Shown here in pieces: positions 31,670-41,584 of a stretch of 64,000 nt of DNA. The stretch is from the NCBI GenBank assembly GCA_022825725.1, contig JAJDWE010000031.1:124001-188000 (forward strand), given 5' to 3'. Every line of letters starts with the position of its first letter. Positions within the stretch are counted from its first letter, which is position 1. The DNA is from Gemmatimonadota bacterium. Its GTDB lineage: Bacteria; Gemmatimonadota; Gemmatimonadetes; Palauibacterales; Palauibacteraceae. Position numbers and translations under genes: made by a program. The notes beneath the pieces were generated by a model. It made no database searches. It saw only the letters and a list, made by a program, of their open reading frames with translations, and was not told where the DNA came from.

Positions 31670-32850
31670 GCGGGTTGGAGGGCTACCGCCGGACACCGCC
31701 CGGGCGGCTGGTCGGGATTCCGGGGTTCGACATCGACGGAGTCGCGCGGGTGGCGGCGGGCGATCCCGGCGTGCTCCGGCTCGAGAATCTGGACACCGAC
31801 CTGAGGCCCCCCGCGGCGGCCGTGGCCGCCACCCGCGCGGCGCTCGAATCGCCGGCCGCCAACAGCTACCTGCCGTTCACGGGCCGGGCCGGCCTTCGCG
31901 CGGCGGCCGCGCGGCACGTCGACCGGCTCTCCGGGCGGAGCTACGATCCGGACCGGGAGTGCGTGATCACCGCGGGTGGCACGGAGGGCCTGTTCAACGC
32001 CCTGCTCGCCACGGTGGACCCGGGCGACGAGGTGATCGTCACCGATCCCACGTACGCCGGTATGCTCCAGCGCGTGCGACTGGCCGGCGCGGCCCCGCGG
32101 CTCGCGCCCTGGCGGTTCGATTCGTCGGCGGGCTGGCGTCTCGACCTCGACGCCCTCGCCTCCTGCATCTGCAACCGGACCCGGGCGCTCTTCCTCATGA
32201 ACCCGTCCATGCCGTCCGGCGGCGTGCTCGACCCCGACGACTGGCGGGCGGTCGCGGAGCTGTGCGAGCGCCACGACCTGTGGCTCCTCTACAACGCGGC
32301 GATGGAGCGCATCCTCTACGATGGCCGCCTGTACCTGCACCCGGCGTCGCTCCCCGGAATGCGCGAGCGGACGCTCACGGTCGGCTCGGTGTCGAAGGAG
32401 TACCGCATGATCGGGTGGCGGGTGGGCTGGATCGTGGGTCCCGCCGAGGTTCTCGCGGACGTCGCCAAAGTCGGCATCTACAACGTCGTGACCGGGGTCG
32501 GGATCGCTCAGCCCGGCGCGCTGGCCGCGCTGTCGGCTGCGGACGAGGCAGAGGATGTGGCCGCGAGCGTGGCGCGCTGGGAGCGCCGCCGCGACGCGGT
32601 GCTCGAAGCGCTTCGGGACTACCCGGTCCGACCCGCCGCGGGCGGCTGGTCGCTCCTCTTGGATACCCGGCCCCTGGGTCTTCCGGCCCGCGAACTTTCC
32701 GGCCGCCTGCTGGCGCGGGCAGCCGTCGCGGCCACACCAATGGACGCCTGGGGCGGCCCCGACGCGGAGTACCAACTTCGCCTCGTGTTCAGCAACGAAC
32801 CCGTCGCCCGACTCCAGTCCCTCGGCGACCGCTTCGCCGCCGCCCGGTAG
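31666..32850 (+). CDS. Pyridoxal phosphate-dependent class I/II aminotransferase-fold protein
   Basis: GTG start overlapping the ligD stop; VITAGGTEGLFNALLATVDPGDEVIVTDPTYAGM; SVSKEYRMIGWRVGWIVGP (PLP-Lys and Arg). Confidence 0.85.
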   Translation: MSGLEGYRRTPPGRLVGIPGFDIDGVARVAAGDPGVLRLENLDTDLRPPAAAVAATRAALESPAANSYLPFTGRAGLRAAAARHVDRLSGRSYDPDRECVITAGGTEGLFNALLATVDPGDEVIVTDPTYAGMLQRVRLAGAAPRLAPWRFDSSAGWRLDLDALASCICNRTRALFLMNPSMPSGGVLDPDDWRAVAELCERHDLWLLYNAAMERILYDGRLYLHPASLPGMRERTLTVGSVSKEYRMIGWRVGWIVGPAEVLADVAKVGIYNVVTGVGIAQPGALAALSAADEAEDVAASVARWERRRDAVLEALRDYPVRPAAGGWSLLLDTRPLGLPARELSGRLLARAAVAATPMDAWGGPDAEYQLRLVFSNEPVARLQSLGDRFAAAR

Positions 32851-32898
32851 CGATACGTTCCAGGCGAATGCGAGGCTTGGCCGTTCGGTGCTGCCGCC

Positions 32899-33693
32899 CT
32901 ACTGGTCTTCGAGCCGGAGGGCCAGGAGGTTCGGCCACAGCTTGCCGGTCACGAGGAAGACGCCGGTCTCCGGGACGTAGGCGATGCCGTTGAGCACGGC
33001 CTCGGGATCGCCCGGGCGGCGGGCGCTCAGGGGGACGCCCGACAGGTCGATCTCGCCGAGGACTTCGCCGGTGACCTTGTCGATCCGGACGATGATGTCC
33101 GTCTGGTAGACGTTGGCGTAGATCCAGTCGCCTACGCACTCCAGTTCGTTCAGCCGACGCTGCGGAGACCCGTCGCGCGTGACCTCGACAGTCTCCGTGA
33201 CCGCGAACGTCTGCGGGTCCCGCCGCTCGAGCGCGCTCGACCCGTCGGACATCCAGAGCGCCTCACCATCGTAGCAGAGCCCCCAGCCTTCGCCCTCGTA
33301 GGCGTACTCCCGGAGAACCTCGAAGGTCTCCGCGTCGTAGACGAAGGCCCGGCCGGCCTTCCACGTCAGTTGAACGAGTTCGGAGTCCACCCGTGCGAGA
33401 CCCTCCCCGAACAGGGCGGAGTCCACCGCCACCCGGGCCTGGATCTCTCCCGTGGGCACATCCACGCGCCTCACGCTGGACTCCCCGTAGCGGCCGGTGC
33501 TCTCGAGGAGGTGTCCGTCGTGGAAGAGAAGTCCCTGCGTGTACGCGGCCGGATCGTGCGGGAACGTTCCGAGGACCTCGTACTCGATGGCCGGCACCGT
33601 CGAGGTCGCGCAGCCGGTCAGCGCGCAAAGGGCGAGCGTCCACAGGCCGCAGGAATCGGCTCGCCGCGTCCGCCGCGGCGTCACTTGTCGCAT
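32899..33693 (-). CDS. Glutaminyl-peptide cyclotransferase (secreted lipoprotein)
   Basis: ALTGCATS lipobox; FPHDPAAYTQGLLFHDGHLLESTGRYGESSVRRVD; GDPEAVLNGIAYVPETGVFLVTGKLWPNLLAL. Confidence 0.9.
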   Translation of the reverse strand: MRQVTPRRTRRADSCGLWTLALCALTGCATSTVPAIEYEVLGTFPHDPAAYTQGLLFHDGHLLESTGRYGESSVRRVDVPTGEIQARVAVDSALFGEGLARVDSELVQLTWKAGRAFVYDAETFEVLREYAYEGEGWGLCYDGEALWMSDGSSALERRDPQTFAVTETVEVTRDGSPQRRLNELECVGDWIYANVYQTDIIVRIDKVTGEVLGEIDLSGVPLSARRPGDPEAVLNGIAYVPETGVFLVTGKLWPNLLALRLEDQ

Positions 33694-33703
33694 CGTCGCG
33701 GCA

Positions 33704-35671
33704 TCAGATCAGATCGAGGACCGTTTCCACGGCGCGGCGACCCTCCGCGGACGCACCGGTCCAGTTCTGGTGCCCCCGCAGTTCGGAATGCCCGATCGCG
33801 ACGCGTCCGAAGGGCTCGCGAATCACATCCGGAGGGGCCGGGGCCCCGTCGCGTCCGAAGAAGAATCCGGGTCCGGGCGCCACATAGGCGTGCCCCCAGC
33901 GGTTGAGCACGAGGCCGGCGATATCCTCCGCCGGATCGAACCCACCCTCGGCGAAGAGTTCGATCATCTGCGCGCGCAGCCGCCGTTCGTAGTCCGCGAA
34001 AGACGCGCTCAGCATCTCCGTGCGACCCGCCATCCCCTGATCCGCCGGCGAGGTCCCCGGCGACTCGAAGGTGATATAGAAGGTCAGCATCGTCGGGTGA
34101 TCCGGGGCGTGGACCGGCCGGTAGTCCCCCGCGTACATGGGCCGCCGGATGTTGCACGAGAAGCCGAGATCGCCCTCGTAGAAGCAACCGGCGATCCCCA
34201 GGCGGTCGAGGAAGCGCCAGTTCCGGAGCGCCACGTTCGCGACGAGGATCGGCCCGTGGCGGAAGCTCTCGTAGGCGGCGCGATGTCCGTCCGGCAGGTC
34301 GGCCGCAATGTAGCGGTTCATCCAGCCCCCGCTCGCGAGCACGACCCCGTCCGCCTCGACGGAGTACGCCCGCCCCTCGTGCACGTAGGTCACGCGCGCG
34401 TGGCCATCGCCGGCCCCGGCGTGGCGCACGTCGATCGCGGTACACCCCAGCCGCAGCCGCACGGGCTGATCCGGCCGGTCGAGGGCGTCGAAGTCGATTG
34501 CCCCGTTGAGCACGTCCCCCAGCGTCCGTTCGCCCGCGATCCCGTCCGGCACGACGTCCTTCACGAAGTAGCGCGCGATCCCCGCGTTCCCGCCCGGGAA
34601 GGAGTGGAAGGTCATGCCGTCGTAGCGGGACGGAAGCCCGAAACCGGGGAGGTCGAAGTGCATCCCCCACCAGGCCGAGATCGCATCGCACCCGAGTCCG
34701 ATGATGCTGGCGAGGATCGGGTCCACGTACGCCGTCACCTCGGGCGGCAGGCCGAGCACGTCCTCGTAGTAGGCCTTGAGCGTCATGCCGTCGAGCCACG
34801 GCCCGGGATTGTCCGGCCCCCCGGGCGCGTCCGGGGGCACGTGGTCCGTGACGCGCGCGTTCCGCCAGCGTTCGAAGCCCTCCCGCACCTCCGGCGTCCA
34901 CGGCGCGCGGGACATGTCCCCGAAGAGACCGTTGACCCAGGCGCGCGAGCCGCCGGACCAGCCGGGACGCCCGCCGCCGCGCGTCCCGCCGAAATAGTGC
35001 CCGATGGAGAACTGGTCCTGCACCCAGTGCATGAAGCCGTAGTTCTCGAGCGGCGCCTTCACCTGCCCCGCGTCCGGCGCGTACTCGAACTCGCGCGGGA
35101 TGCCCAGCGTGGTGAAGTAGTCGTCCGGCTCTCCGGTGGGCGGGCGTATGCCGAAGTCGTTGGACCCCTGCGGCCCGGCCAGACGCACGCCGTCCACCAT
35201 CATGTCGTTTCGTTTCGCCTCGCCGCCGAACACGGGGTGGTTCTCGATGACGAGACAGCGTCCGGAAGGCCGATGCCGCTTGAAGTGGTGCGCGGCGGAG
35301 AGGCCCGCGAGGCCGCCGCCCACGATCACGACGTCGAAGCGTTCTCCGGTGTCCGTGACCTCCCCTCCCGGACCCCGCCCATCGCGGACCCAGTGCGCGT
35401 CACGGACGACCTCCGGCGTATTCCCGTGCGAGGGCGCATAGTCCCCCACGCCGCCGGGACCGTACCAGTCCGGCCCGAGCGCGTCGGACCACGGATCCGA
35501 CGCCATCCCCGGGACCGCGCCGGCGCTCGCGCCCTCCGAGCCGCCCGGCCCGCACCCGAGGAGCGCGGAACCCGCAATCCCGGCCCCCGCCAACTGGACG
35601 AAGTCGCGGCGCGTGATCTCCCGGTCGAGTCCCAGTTCCCTGTCCGACCTGCGGATCCTGCCGCGGCTCAT
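33704..35671 (-). CDS. Tat-exported FAD-dependent oxidoreductase (spermidine dehydrogenase-like)
   Basis: ITRRDFVQLAGAGIAGSALLGC Tat motif; FDVVIVGGGLAGLSAAHHFKRHRP Rossmann; GPQGSNDFG. Confidence 0.8.
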   Translation of the reverse strand: MSRGRIRRSDRELGLDREITRRDFVQLAGAGIAGSALLGCGPGGSEGASAGAVPGMASDPWSDALGPDWYGPGGVGDYAPSHGNTPEVVRDAHWVRDGRGPGGEVTDTGERFDVVIVGGGLAGLSAAHHFKRHRPSGRCLVIENHPVFGGEAKRNDMMVDGVRLAGPQGSNDFGIRPPTGEPDDYFTTLGIPREFEYAPDAGQVKAPLENYGFMHWVQDQFSIGHYFGGTRGGGRPGWSGGSRAWVNGLFGDMSRAPWTPEVREGFERWRNARVTDHVPPDAPGGPDNPGPWLDGMTLKAYYEDVLGLPPEVTAYVDPILASIIGLGCDAISAWWGMHFDLPGFGLPSRYDGMTFHSFPGGNAGIARYFVKDVVPDGIAGERTLGDVLNGAIDFDALDRPDQPVRLRLGCTAIDVRHAGAGDGHARVTYVHEGRAYSVEADGVVLASGGWMNRYIAADLPDGHRAAYESFRHGPILVANVALRNWRFLDRLGIAGCFYEGDLGFSCNIRRPMYAGDYRPVHAPDHPTMLTFYITFESPGTSPADQGMAGRTEMLSASFADYERRLRAQMIELFAEGGFDPAEDIAGLVLNRWGHAYVAPGPGFFFGRDGAPAPPDVIREPFGRVAIGHSELRGHQNWTGASAEGRRAVETVLDLI

Positions 35672-35678
35672 CGCGTCC

Positions 35679-37781
35679 TCACTGCGTCGTCGTCCCGGTC
35701 GGCCGATAGCGCTCGAACCAGGCGAGGATGTGCTGCACCTTGCTGATGAGGCCGCTCGGACGCGCCCCGATGCTGTGGTTCGCCTCGGGGATCCGCACGA
35801 GCACCGACGGCACCTTCCGGATCCGCAACGCCTGGTAGAACTGCTCCGACTCCGACATCGGCGTCCGCCAGTCGACCTCGCCCGTGATGAGCATCGTCGG
35901 CGTCGTCACGTTCGCGATGTGGTGGACCGGCGAGCGCTCCATGTAGTGCTCGAGATTGTCCCAGGGCGCGCCCGGGAACCAGTAGTTCAGGCCGCCGCTG
36001 CCGCCCATGTCCGCCGTCAGAACCCAGCTGTACCAGTTGATGACGGGCTTCTGCGACGCGGCGGCGGCGAAGCGGTCCGTATGGGTGACGATCCACGCCG
36101 TCAGCACCCCGCCGCCGGACCCTCCGGTGACGAAGAGCTGGTCTTCATCGATGTACCCACGCGAAATGACTTCATCGACACCCGACATCAGGTCGTCGAA
36201 GTCGTAGCTCGGATAGGCGTGGTGGATCTCGTTCCCGAAGTCCTCGCCGTAGCTCGTGCTCCCGCGCGGGTTCGTGTAGAGGACGACGTACCCCGCCGAG
36301 GCGAACAACTGGACCTCGGCGCTGAAGCGGTCCCCGTAGTTCGCGAACGGACCGCCGTGGATCTCCAGCAGGAGCGGATACTTGCGGCTCGGATCGAAGT
36401 CCGGCGGCTTCACGATCCATCCCTGGATGTCGAGCCCGTCATGCGAGGACTTGTACCAGACTTCCTCCGTCTCCCCGATCGCCTTCTGCGCGAAGAGATC
36501 CTCGTTCAGGTGCGTGAGCCGCTGCCAGTCGCCGTTCCGGTTCGTGACCGCGAGGTCGGCGGGGTGGTCCGGCGTCCCGTAGGTGAAGGCGAAACGGTCG
36601 TTCCCGGAGGTGGAGAAGGTGCCGCCTCCATAGGGACGACCGATCGACAGGCCCTGAACGCTGGAGACGATATCGGTCACGGTCCCGTCGAGGTCGACGT
36701 GCGCGAGTCGCGTGTTCCCCTCGGTGTCGTACTGGAAGAACAGCCCCTCTCCGTCGCTCGCCCAGTGCAGGTTCCCGATCGAGCGGTCGAGGTCGTCGGC
36801 GATGAGGCGCGAGCCGGACCCGTCCCGGCTCATCACGTAGAGCTTCGACACCTGGTGTCCGAGGTAACGGTCGTCGTAGCCGGTGTAGGCGATCATGCCG
36901 CCGTCGCGCGACACCGTCGGACTCGAGTCGGGCCCGCGCCGGTCGGTCAGTTGCCGCACCGCGCCGTCCGCCACGGAGAACTCGAAGATCTCTGAATCCC
37001 GTACGTACTCCCAGTCGTCGCGCCGGGTGGCCGAGATCAGCAGGTGCTGCGAATCGGGCGTCCACTCGGGCGTCCCGCCGTGGTTGTAGGGGCCGTGCGT
37101 GACCTGGCGCGGCGTCCCTCCCTCCGCGGGAAGGACGAAGACGTGGGAGTATCCGACCGGCAGGAAGCCCTGGCTGTCCGACCGGTAATAGAGCCGCTCG
37201 TACGTCGTGGCGGGGGGCGCCCACGTCGCGCCTTCCGGCTTCGCCGGCATCTGCGCGAAGGGCGGCGGCGTATCCGGGACGAACATGCTGAAGGCGATCG
37301 TGCTCCCGTCGGGCGACCAGGACAGCCCGCCCGGGCCTCGCTCCAGCTGCGTGAGCAGGGCCGTCTGTCCGGTGTCCATCCAGCGCAGGTACAGCTGTGC
37401 TTTCCCGTGTTCGTCGCTCGCCACGTACAGGAGCCGCGTGCCGTCGGGCGACCAGCGCGGCGACGAGAAGTTCCTCTGTCCGGTGAGGAGCGGGCGGTGG
37501 TTGGAACCGTCGTAGTCGACAATCCACAGGTTGCTTCGCTGGCGGTCCGTCATGATGTCCATCGAGGACCGCACATAGACGACCCGGGAACCGTCGGGCG
37601 AGATCCTGGGGTCGCCGGCGATTTCGAGTTCGAAGACGTCCGCCGGGCCGAAGTGGTCCGGATCCCGCTCCTGCCCGGCCAGCGGCTGGGCGGTGGCGAG
37701 GATGGCGAGCGCGATCGCGGCGGTGGCGATCCGGACGGCGACCGCGGAGCTGAAGACCTTGTGTTCTCGTGACGACGTCAT
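35679..37781 (-). CDS. Secreted S9 family (prolyl oligopeptidase/DPP-like) serine peptidase
   Basis: WD40-like beta-propeller WSPDGT repeats; GGSGGGVLTAW nucleophile; GEVDWRTPMSESEQFYQAL; NHSIG. Confidence 0.93.
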   Translation of the reverse strand: MTSSREHKVFSSAVAVRIATAAIALAILATAQPLAGQERDPDHFGPADVFELEIAGDPRISPDGSRVVYVRSSMDIMTDRQRSNLWIVDYDGSNHRPLLTGQRNFSSPRWSPDGTRLLYVASDEHGKAQLYLRWMDTGQTALLTQLERGPGGLSWSPDGSTIAFSMFVPDTPPPFAQMPAKPEGATWAPPATTYERLYYRSDSQGFLPVGYSHVFVLPAEGGTPRQVTHGPYNHGGTPEWTPDSQHLLISATRRDDWEYVRDSEIFEFSVADGAVRQLTDRRGPDSSPTVSRDGGMIAYTGYDDRYLGHQVSKLYVMSRDGSGSRLIADDLDRSIGNLHWASDGEGLFFQYDTEGNTRLAHVDLDGTVTDIVSSVQGLSIGRPYGGGTFSTSGNDRFAFTYGTPDHPADLAVTNRNGDWQRLTHLNEDLFAQKAIGETEEVWYKSSHDGLDIQGWIVKPPDFDPSRKYPLLLEIHGGPFANYGDRFSAEVQLFASAGYVVLYTNPRGSTSYGEDFGNEIHHAYPSYDFDDLMSGVDEVISRGYIDEDQLFVTGGSGGGVLTAWIVTHTDRFAAAASQKPVINWYSWVLTADMGGSGGLNYWFPGAPWDNLEHYMERSPVHHIANVTTPTMLITGEVDWRTPMSESEQFYQALRIRKVPSVLVRIPEANHSIGARPSGLISKVQHILAWFERYRPTGTTTQ

Positions 37782-37870
37782 GGTTCCTCCTGGACTGCAT
37801 CCGATCTCTGCGGGACGTCCCGTGGCAATTCAAGGTAGCGCCTTTCCCGCCGTCGGATAGGTTGCGCGGC

Positions 37871-38968
<1,098 letters not shown>

Positions 38969-39019
38969 TCGGCCCTTCCCGCCGGGAGTCCCCGAACCCG
39001 GCCCGAGCCTGTGCTGCCG

Positions 39020-39574
39020 CTACCCGTCCTGGCCCAAAATGGGGAGGTAGGCCTTCCAGGGCCCGACCTCGTCCTCGAACCGGTGCGCGACGACCCGCAC
39101 GATCTGGGCGATATGGTTGAGGTCGTGTACGGCCCAGGTCGTGAGCAGTTGCCGCAGCGTGACCTCGCCCAGTTCCGGGTGAAGTCCGCCGGCGTCGAGA
39201 TCGACCTCGCCATCCACCACTTCCCGCAGCGCCGCGAGCCCGGTCTCGCGCAGCGTCTCGAACTCGGCGAGCAGTTCATCGAGCGAGCGGCCCCGGGTTC
39301 GCTCGACGTGCGCGAAGCGGTCGAAGGGCGGAAACGCCCGCTCGCGGCCGTGTTCGAGAATCCACCGCGCCCGCGGAATCCAGTCGTCGATCTCGCCCTG
39401 AATGAGATGCCCCAGCACGCTGAAGGGGCTGAACGTCCCCTCCCCCTCGTCCGCGTGCAGGAGGCCGTCCGGCAGGTCCTCGAGCAGCACGCGCACCGTC
39501 CCCGGCGTACGCGAGAGGAGGGTGAGTATCTCCTCCGCCAATTGCTCATCGCTCACGAGAAGGTCTTCCGTCAT
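39020..39574 (-). CDS. DinB superfamily protein
   Basis: LLEDLPDGLLHADEGEGTFSPFSVLGHLIQGEIDDWIPRARWIL...TTWAVHDLNHIAQIVRVVAHRF. Confidence 0.85.
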   Translation of the reverse strand: MTEDLLVSDEQLAEEILTLLSRTPGTVRVLLEDLPDGLLHADEGEGTFSPFSVLGHLIQGEIDDWIPRARWILEHGRERAFPPFDRFAHVERTRGRSLDELLAEFETLRETGLAALREVVDGEVDLDAGGLHPELGEVTLRQLLTTWAVHDLNHIAQIVRVVAHRFEDEVGPWKAYLPILGQDG

Positions 39575-39764
39575 CCGGTTTCTCCGCCAAATGTCGCCGC
39601 AGTACCGCGGGGCTCGGCCCGCGTTGCCGTCGCCCGCGGCACCCGGCCCGAAACGGAACGCGGCCGCGGCCGCTTTGCAACGGGGCTCGGGATACGCATC
39701 CTCTCCCGGTCCGTGAACCAATCCGAAGCTGGAACAACCTGCGTGCCGAGCAGGATCTTCCGTC

Positions 39765-40667
39765 GTGAACGAACCGCCAGTCGATATGGAAACGTCGTCG
39801 GGGAGCCGCTTCGTCGAGCGATTGCGGGGGGACGAGCCGACGATGACGGTCGAACTGCGGCCGCCTCGAAGCGGGCTCAGCCGCGGCGGCGCGATGGACA
39901 TGTGGATCGACCTCTCCCATGCGATTCGGGGTCTCGCGGCGCGCGACGCGTTCCTCATGCTCACGGACAGCGCCGTGGGCGAGGAGGAGGAGGAGAACCT
40001 CCAGCACCTGACGGCCAACCTCGCAAACGAGGTCGAACCCTGGCGGGTCGTTCCCTTCCTGACCTGTCTCCACCCGCTCGACTACTGCCTGCGCTACGGC
40101 GACCGGGCGCGGGCTCGCGGCGTCGAGAGCCTCACCGTGACGGGGGGCGACCGAGTGCGCGGAGCCGACCGTTGCGTGCCCCACGGCTACATGCTCCGGC
40201 AGCGGCTTCGGGAACGGGCGAAGGGGTTGTCGCTCGGCGGCTGGGTCAACCTCCACCGCCCGGTCGCCGAGCAGATCGGTTTCGCCACGGCCCCGGAGTT
40301 CGAGGCGGACTACTACCTCACACAGGTCGTTTCCCACCACGACCTGGCGCAGGCGGAGCGCTGGCTCGAAGGCGCGGAGCGCGAGGGTCTCGAGATTCCT
40401 GGCTCGTTCGGCGTCTTCTATTACCGGAACGGTCGCCGGACGGTATTGGAACGGCTATCCCGCTTCTTCCCGGTACCGGTTGAAGCCGTGGCTTCGGCCT
40501 TCGAAGCGGGCGTCACGCCGGAGCGACACTGCGCGGAGACGATCGTCGCCCTCCGGCGTCTGGGGGCGGCGCACGCCTACCTGTGCAACCTCGCTCCGCA
40601 CACCGCCGCTACCCGGTTCGACCGCATCATGGCCGAGGTCGCGGCCATCGAGACCGAGGGGGGTTGA
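39765..40667 (+). CDS. Methylenetetrahydrofolate reductase-like protein (divergent MetF paralog)
   Basis: MTVELRPPRSG; VTGGDRV; FEADYYLTQVVSHHDLAQAERWLEGAE; MTHFR TIM-barrel pattern. Confidence 0.72.
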   Translation: MNEPPVDMETSSGSRFVERLRGDEPTMTVELRPPRSGLSRGGAMDMWIDLSHAIRGLAARDAFLMLTDSAVGEEEEENLQHLTANLANEVEPWRVVPFLTCLHPLDYCLRYGDRARARGVESLTVTGGDRVRGADRCVPHGYMLRQRLRERAKGLSLGGWVNLHRPVAEQIGFATAPEFEADYYLTQVVSHHDLAQAERWLEGAEREGLEIPGSFGVFYYRNGRRTVLERLSRFFPVPVEAVASAFEAGVTPERHCAETIVALRRLGAAHAYLCNLAPHTAATRFDRIMAEVAAIETEGG

Positions 40668-40704
40668 CCTCTCCGCGCGTCAACGAGGTCACTCGGCCAA
40701 GGCT

Positions 40705-41103
40705 CTACGCCGAAGCGTCGATTCGGTTCAGCTTCCCGGGCCACTCGAGGATCTGCGAGTCGGCGGTCAGCAGTTGGTGTCCTTCGAGAGCCGTCGCCAC
40801 GATCAGTCGATCGGCGGGGTCGCCGCGCAGACCAGGAAGCAGCCCGGCCCGCACACCGATAAGGCCATTGACCGGGAGCTCGACGAGTCCCTGGGCAAGA
40901 AGATCGCGACGGAGGGCTTCGGGATCCATGAAGAGGTCGAGCCGTCCACTGTGGACCCGCATGGCAATCTCCCAGAAGGAGATGGCCGAGACCGCGGCAC
41001 GACGCCGGGGCAGTGCGCGCTCGATCACCCGGCGGGCGCGCCGTCCGAGACGGCGGTCTCCACGCCCATGCCACAACAGGACGTGTGTGTCGAGCAGGAT
41101 CAA
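40705..41103 (-). CDS. PIN-domain toxin (VapC family)
   Basis: MILLDTHVLLW; ISFWEIAMRVHSGRL; GDPADRLIVATALEGHQLLTAD. Confidence 0.92.
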   Translation of the reverse strand: MILLDTHVLLWHGRGDRRLGRRARRVIERALPRRRAAVSAISFWEIAMRVHSGRLDLFMDPEALRRDLLAQGLVELPVNGLIGVRAGLLPGLRGDPADRLIVATALEGHQLLTADSQILEWPGKLNRIDASA

Positions 41104-41384
41104 AAGAGATCCTCTCCCTCGTCATCGACGATGTCCCACCACTCCCTGGGCATGGGCCCCACGATATCGCCGCGGATCCGGATGACGTCGCGATACCGTC
41201 CGAACAGGGTCTCCGGTCTCTCGTTGCACGGGACGAGTTTCGACACGGGGTGACCGTGCTTCGTGATGACGATCTCTTCGCCGGTCTCGGCGACTTCATC
41301 CATGAGATGGAGACACTTCGCCTTGAACTCCGATGCCTTGATGGTCCGCGGGACGCCCGCGGGCCCCTCTTGATCTGCTTCCAT
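41100..41384 (-). CDS. Phd/YefM-family antitoxin
   Basis: IKASEFKAKCLHLMDEVAETGEEIVITKHGHPVSKLVP; 4-bp overlap with the PIN toxin. Confidence 0.9.
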   Translation of the reverse strand: MEADQEGPAGVPRTIKASEFKAKCLHLMDEVAETGEEIVITKHGHPVSKLVPCNERPETLFGRYRDVIRIRGDIVGPMPREWWDIVDDEGEDLF

Positions 41385-41425
41385 CCGTCCGCTCCGAGTC
41401 TGTCCGGCGTCTTCAACGTGCCTTC

Positions 41426-41454
41426 AATAGAACCATGGTCATGACCATGGTCAA
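41426..41454 (-). promoter_or_regulatory. Candidate TA promoter with a 20-bp perfect palindromic operator (ACCATGGTCATGACCATGGT, 41432-41451)
   Basis: Minus strand: TTGACC-17 bp-TCTATT; the palindrome fills the spacer. Confidence 0.65.
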
Positions 41455-41584
41455 ACCGTTCCTCGAGCCGGCGCCCGGAGACGGTACAGCGGTTGGGCCG
41501 CGTGAAGTGTTACCCGATCGTCGACGCTGTTTGCGGGCACGCTTGATGCCTCGGCCACAACCCCAGCACGAGGAAGATCCGACG

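Noticed and set aside
28664-31696. 1010-aa minus-strand ORF opposite ligD
   Set aside because: Arg/Pro/Gly-rich antisense ORF typical of high-GC DNA; ligD on the plus strand has all domain motifs.
41435-41584. Upstream extension of the aldo/keto reductase ORF
   Set aside because: Would start inside the TA operator palindrome; the Tat signal MFTRRDW at 41585 is the natural start.
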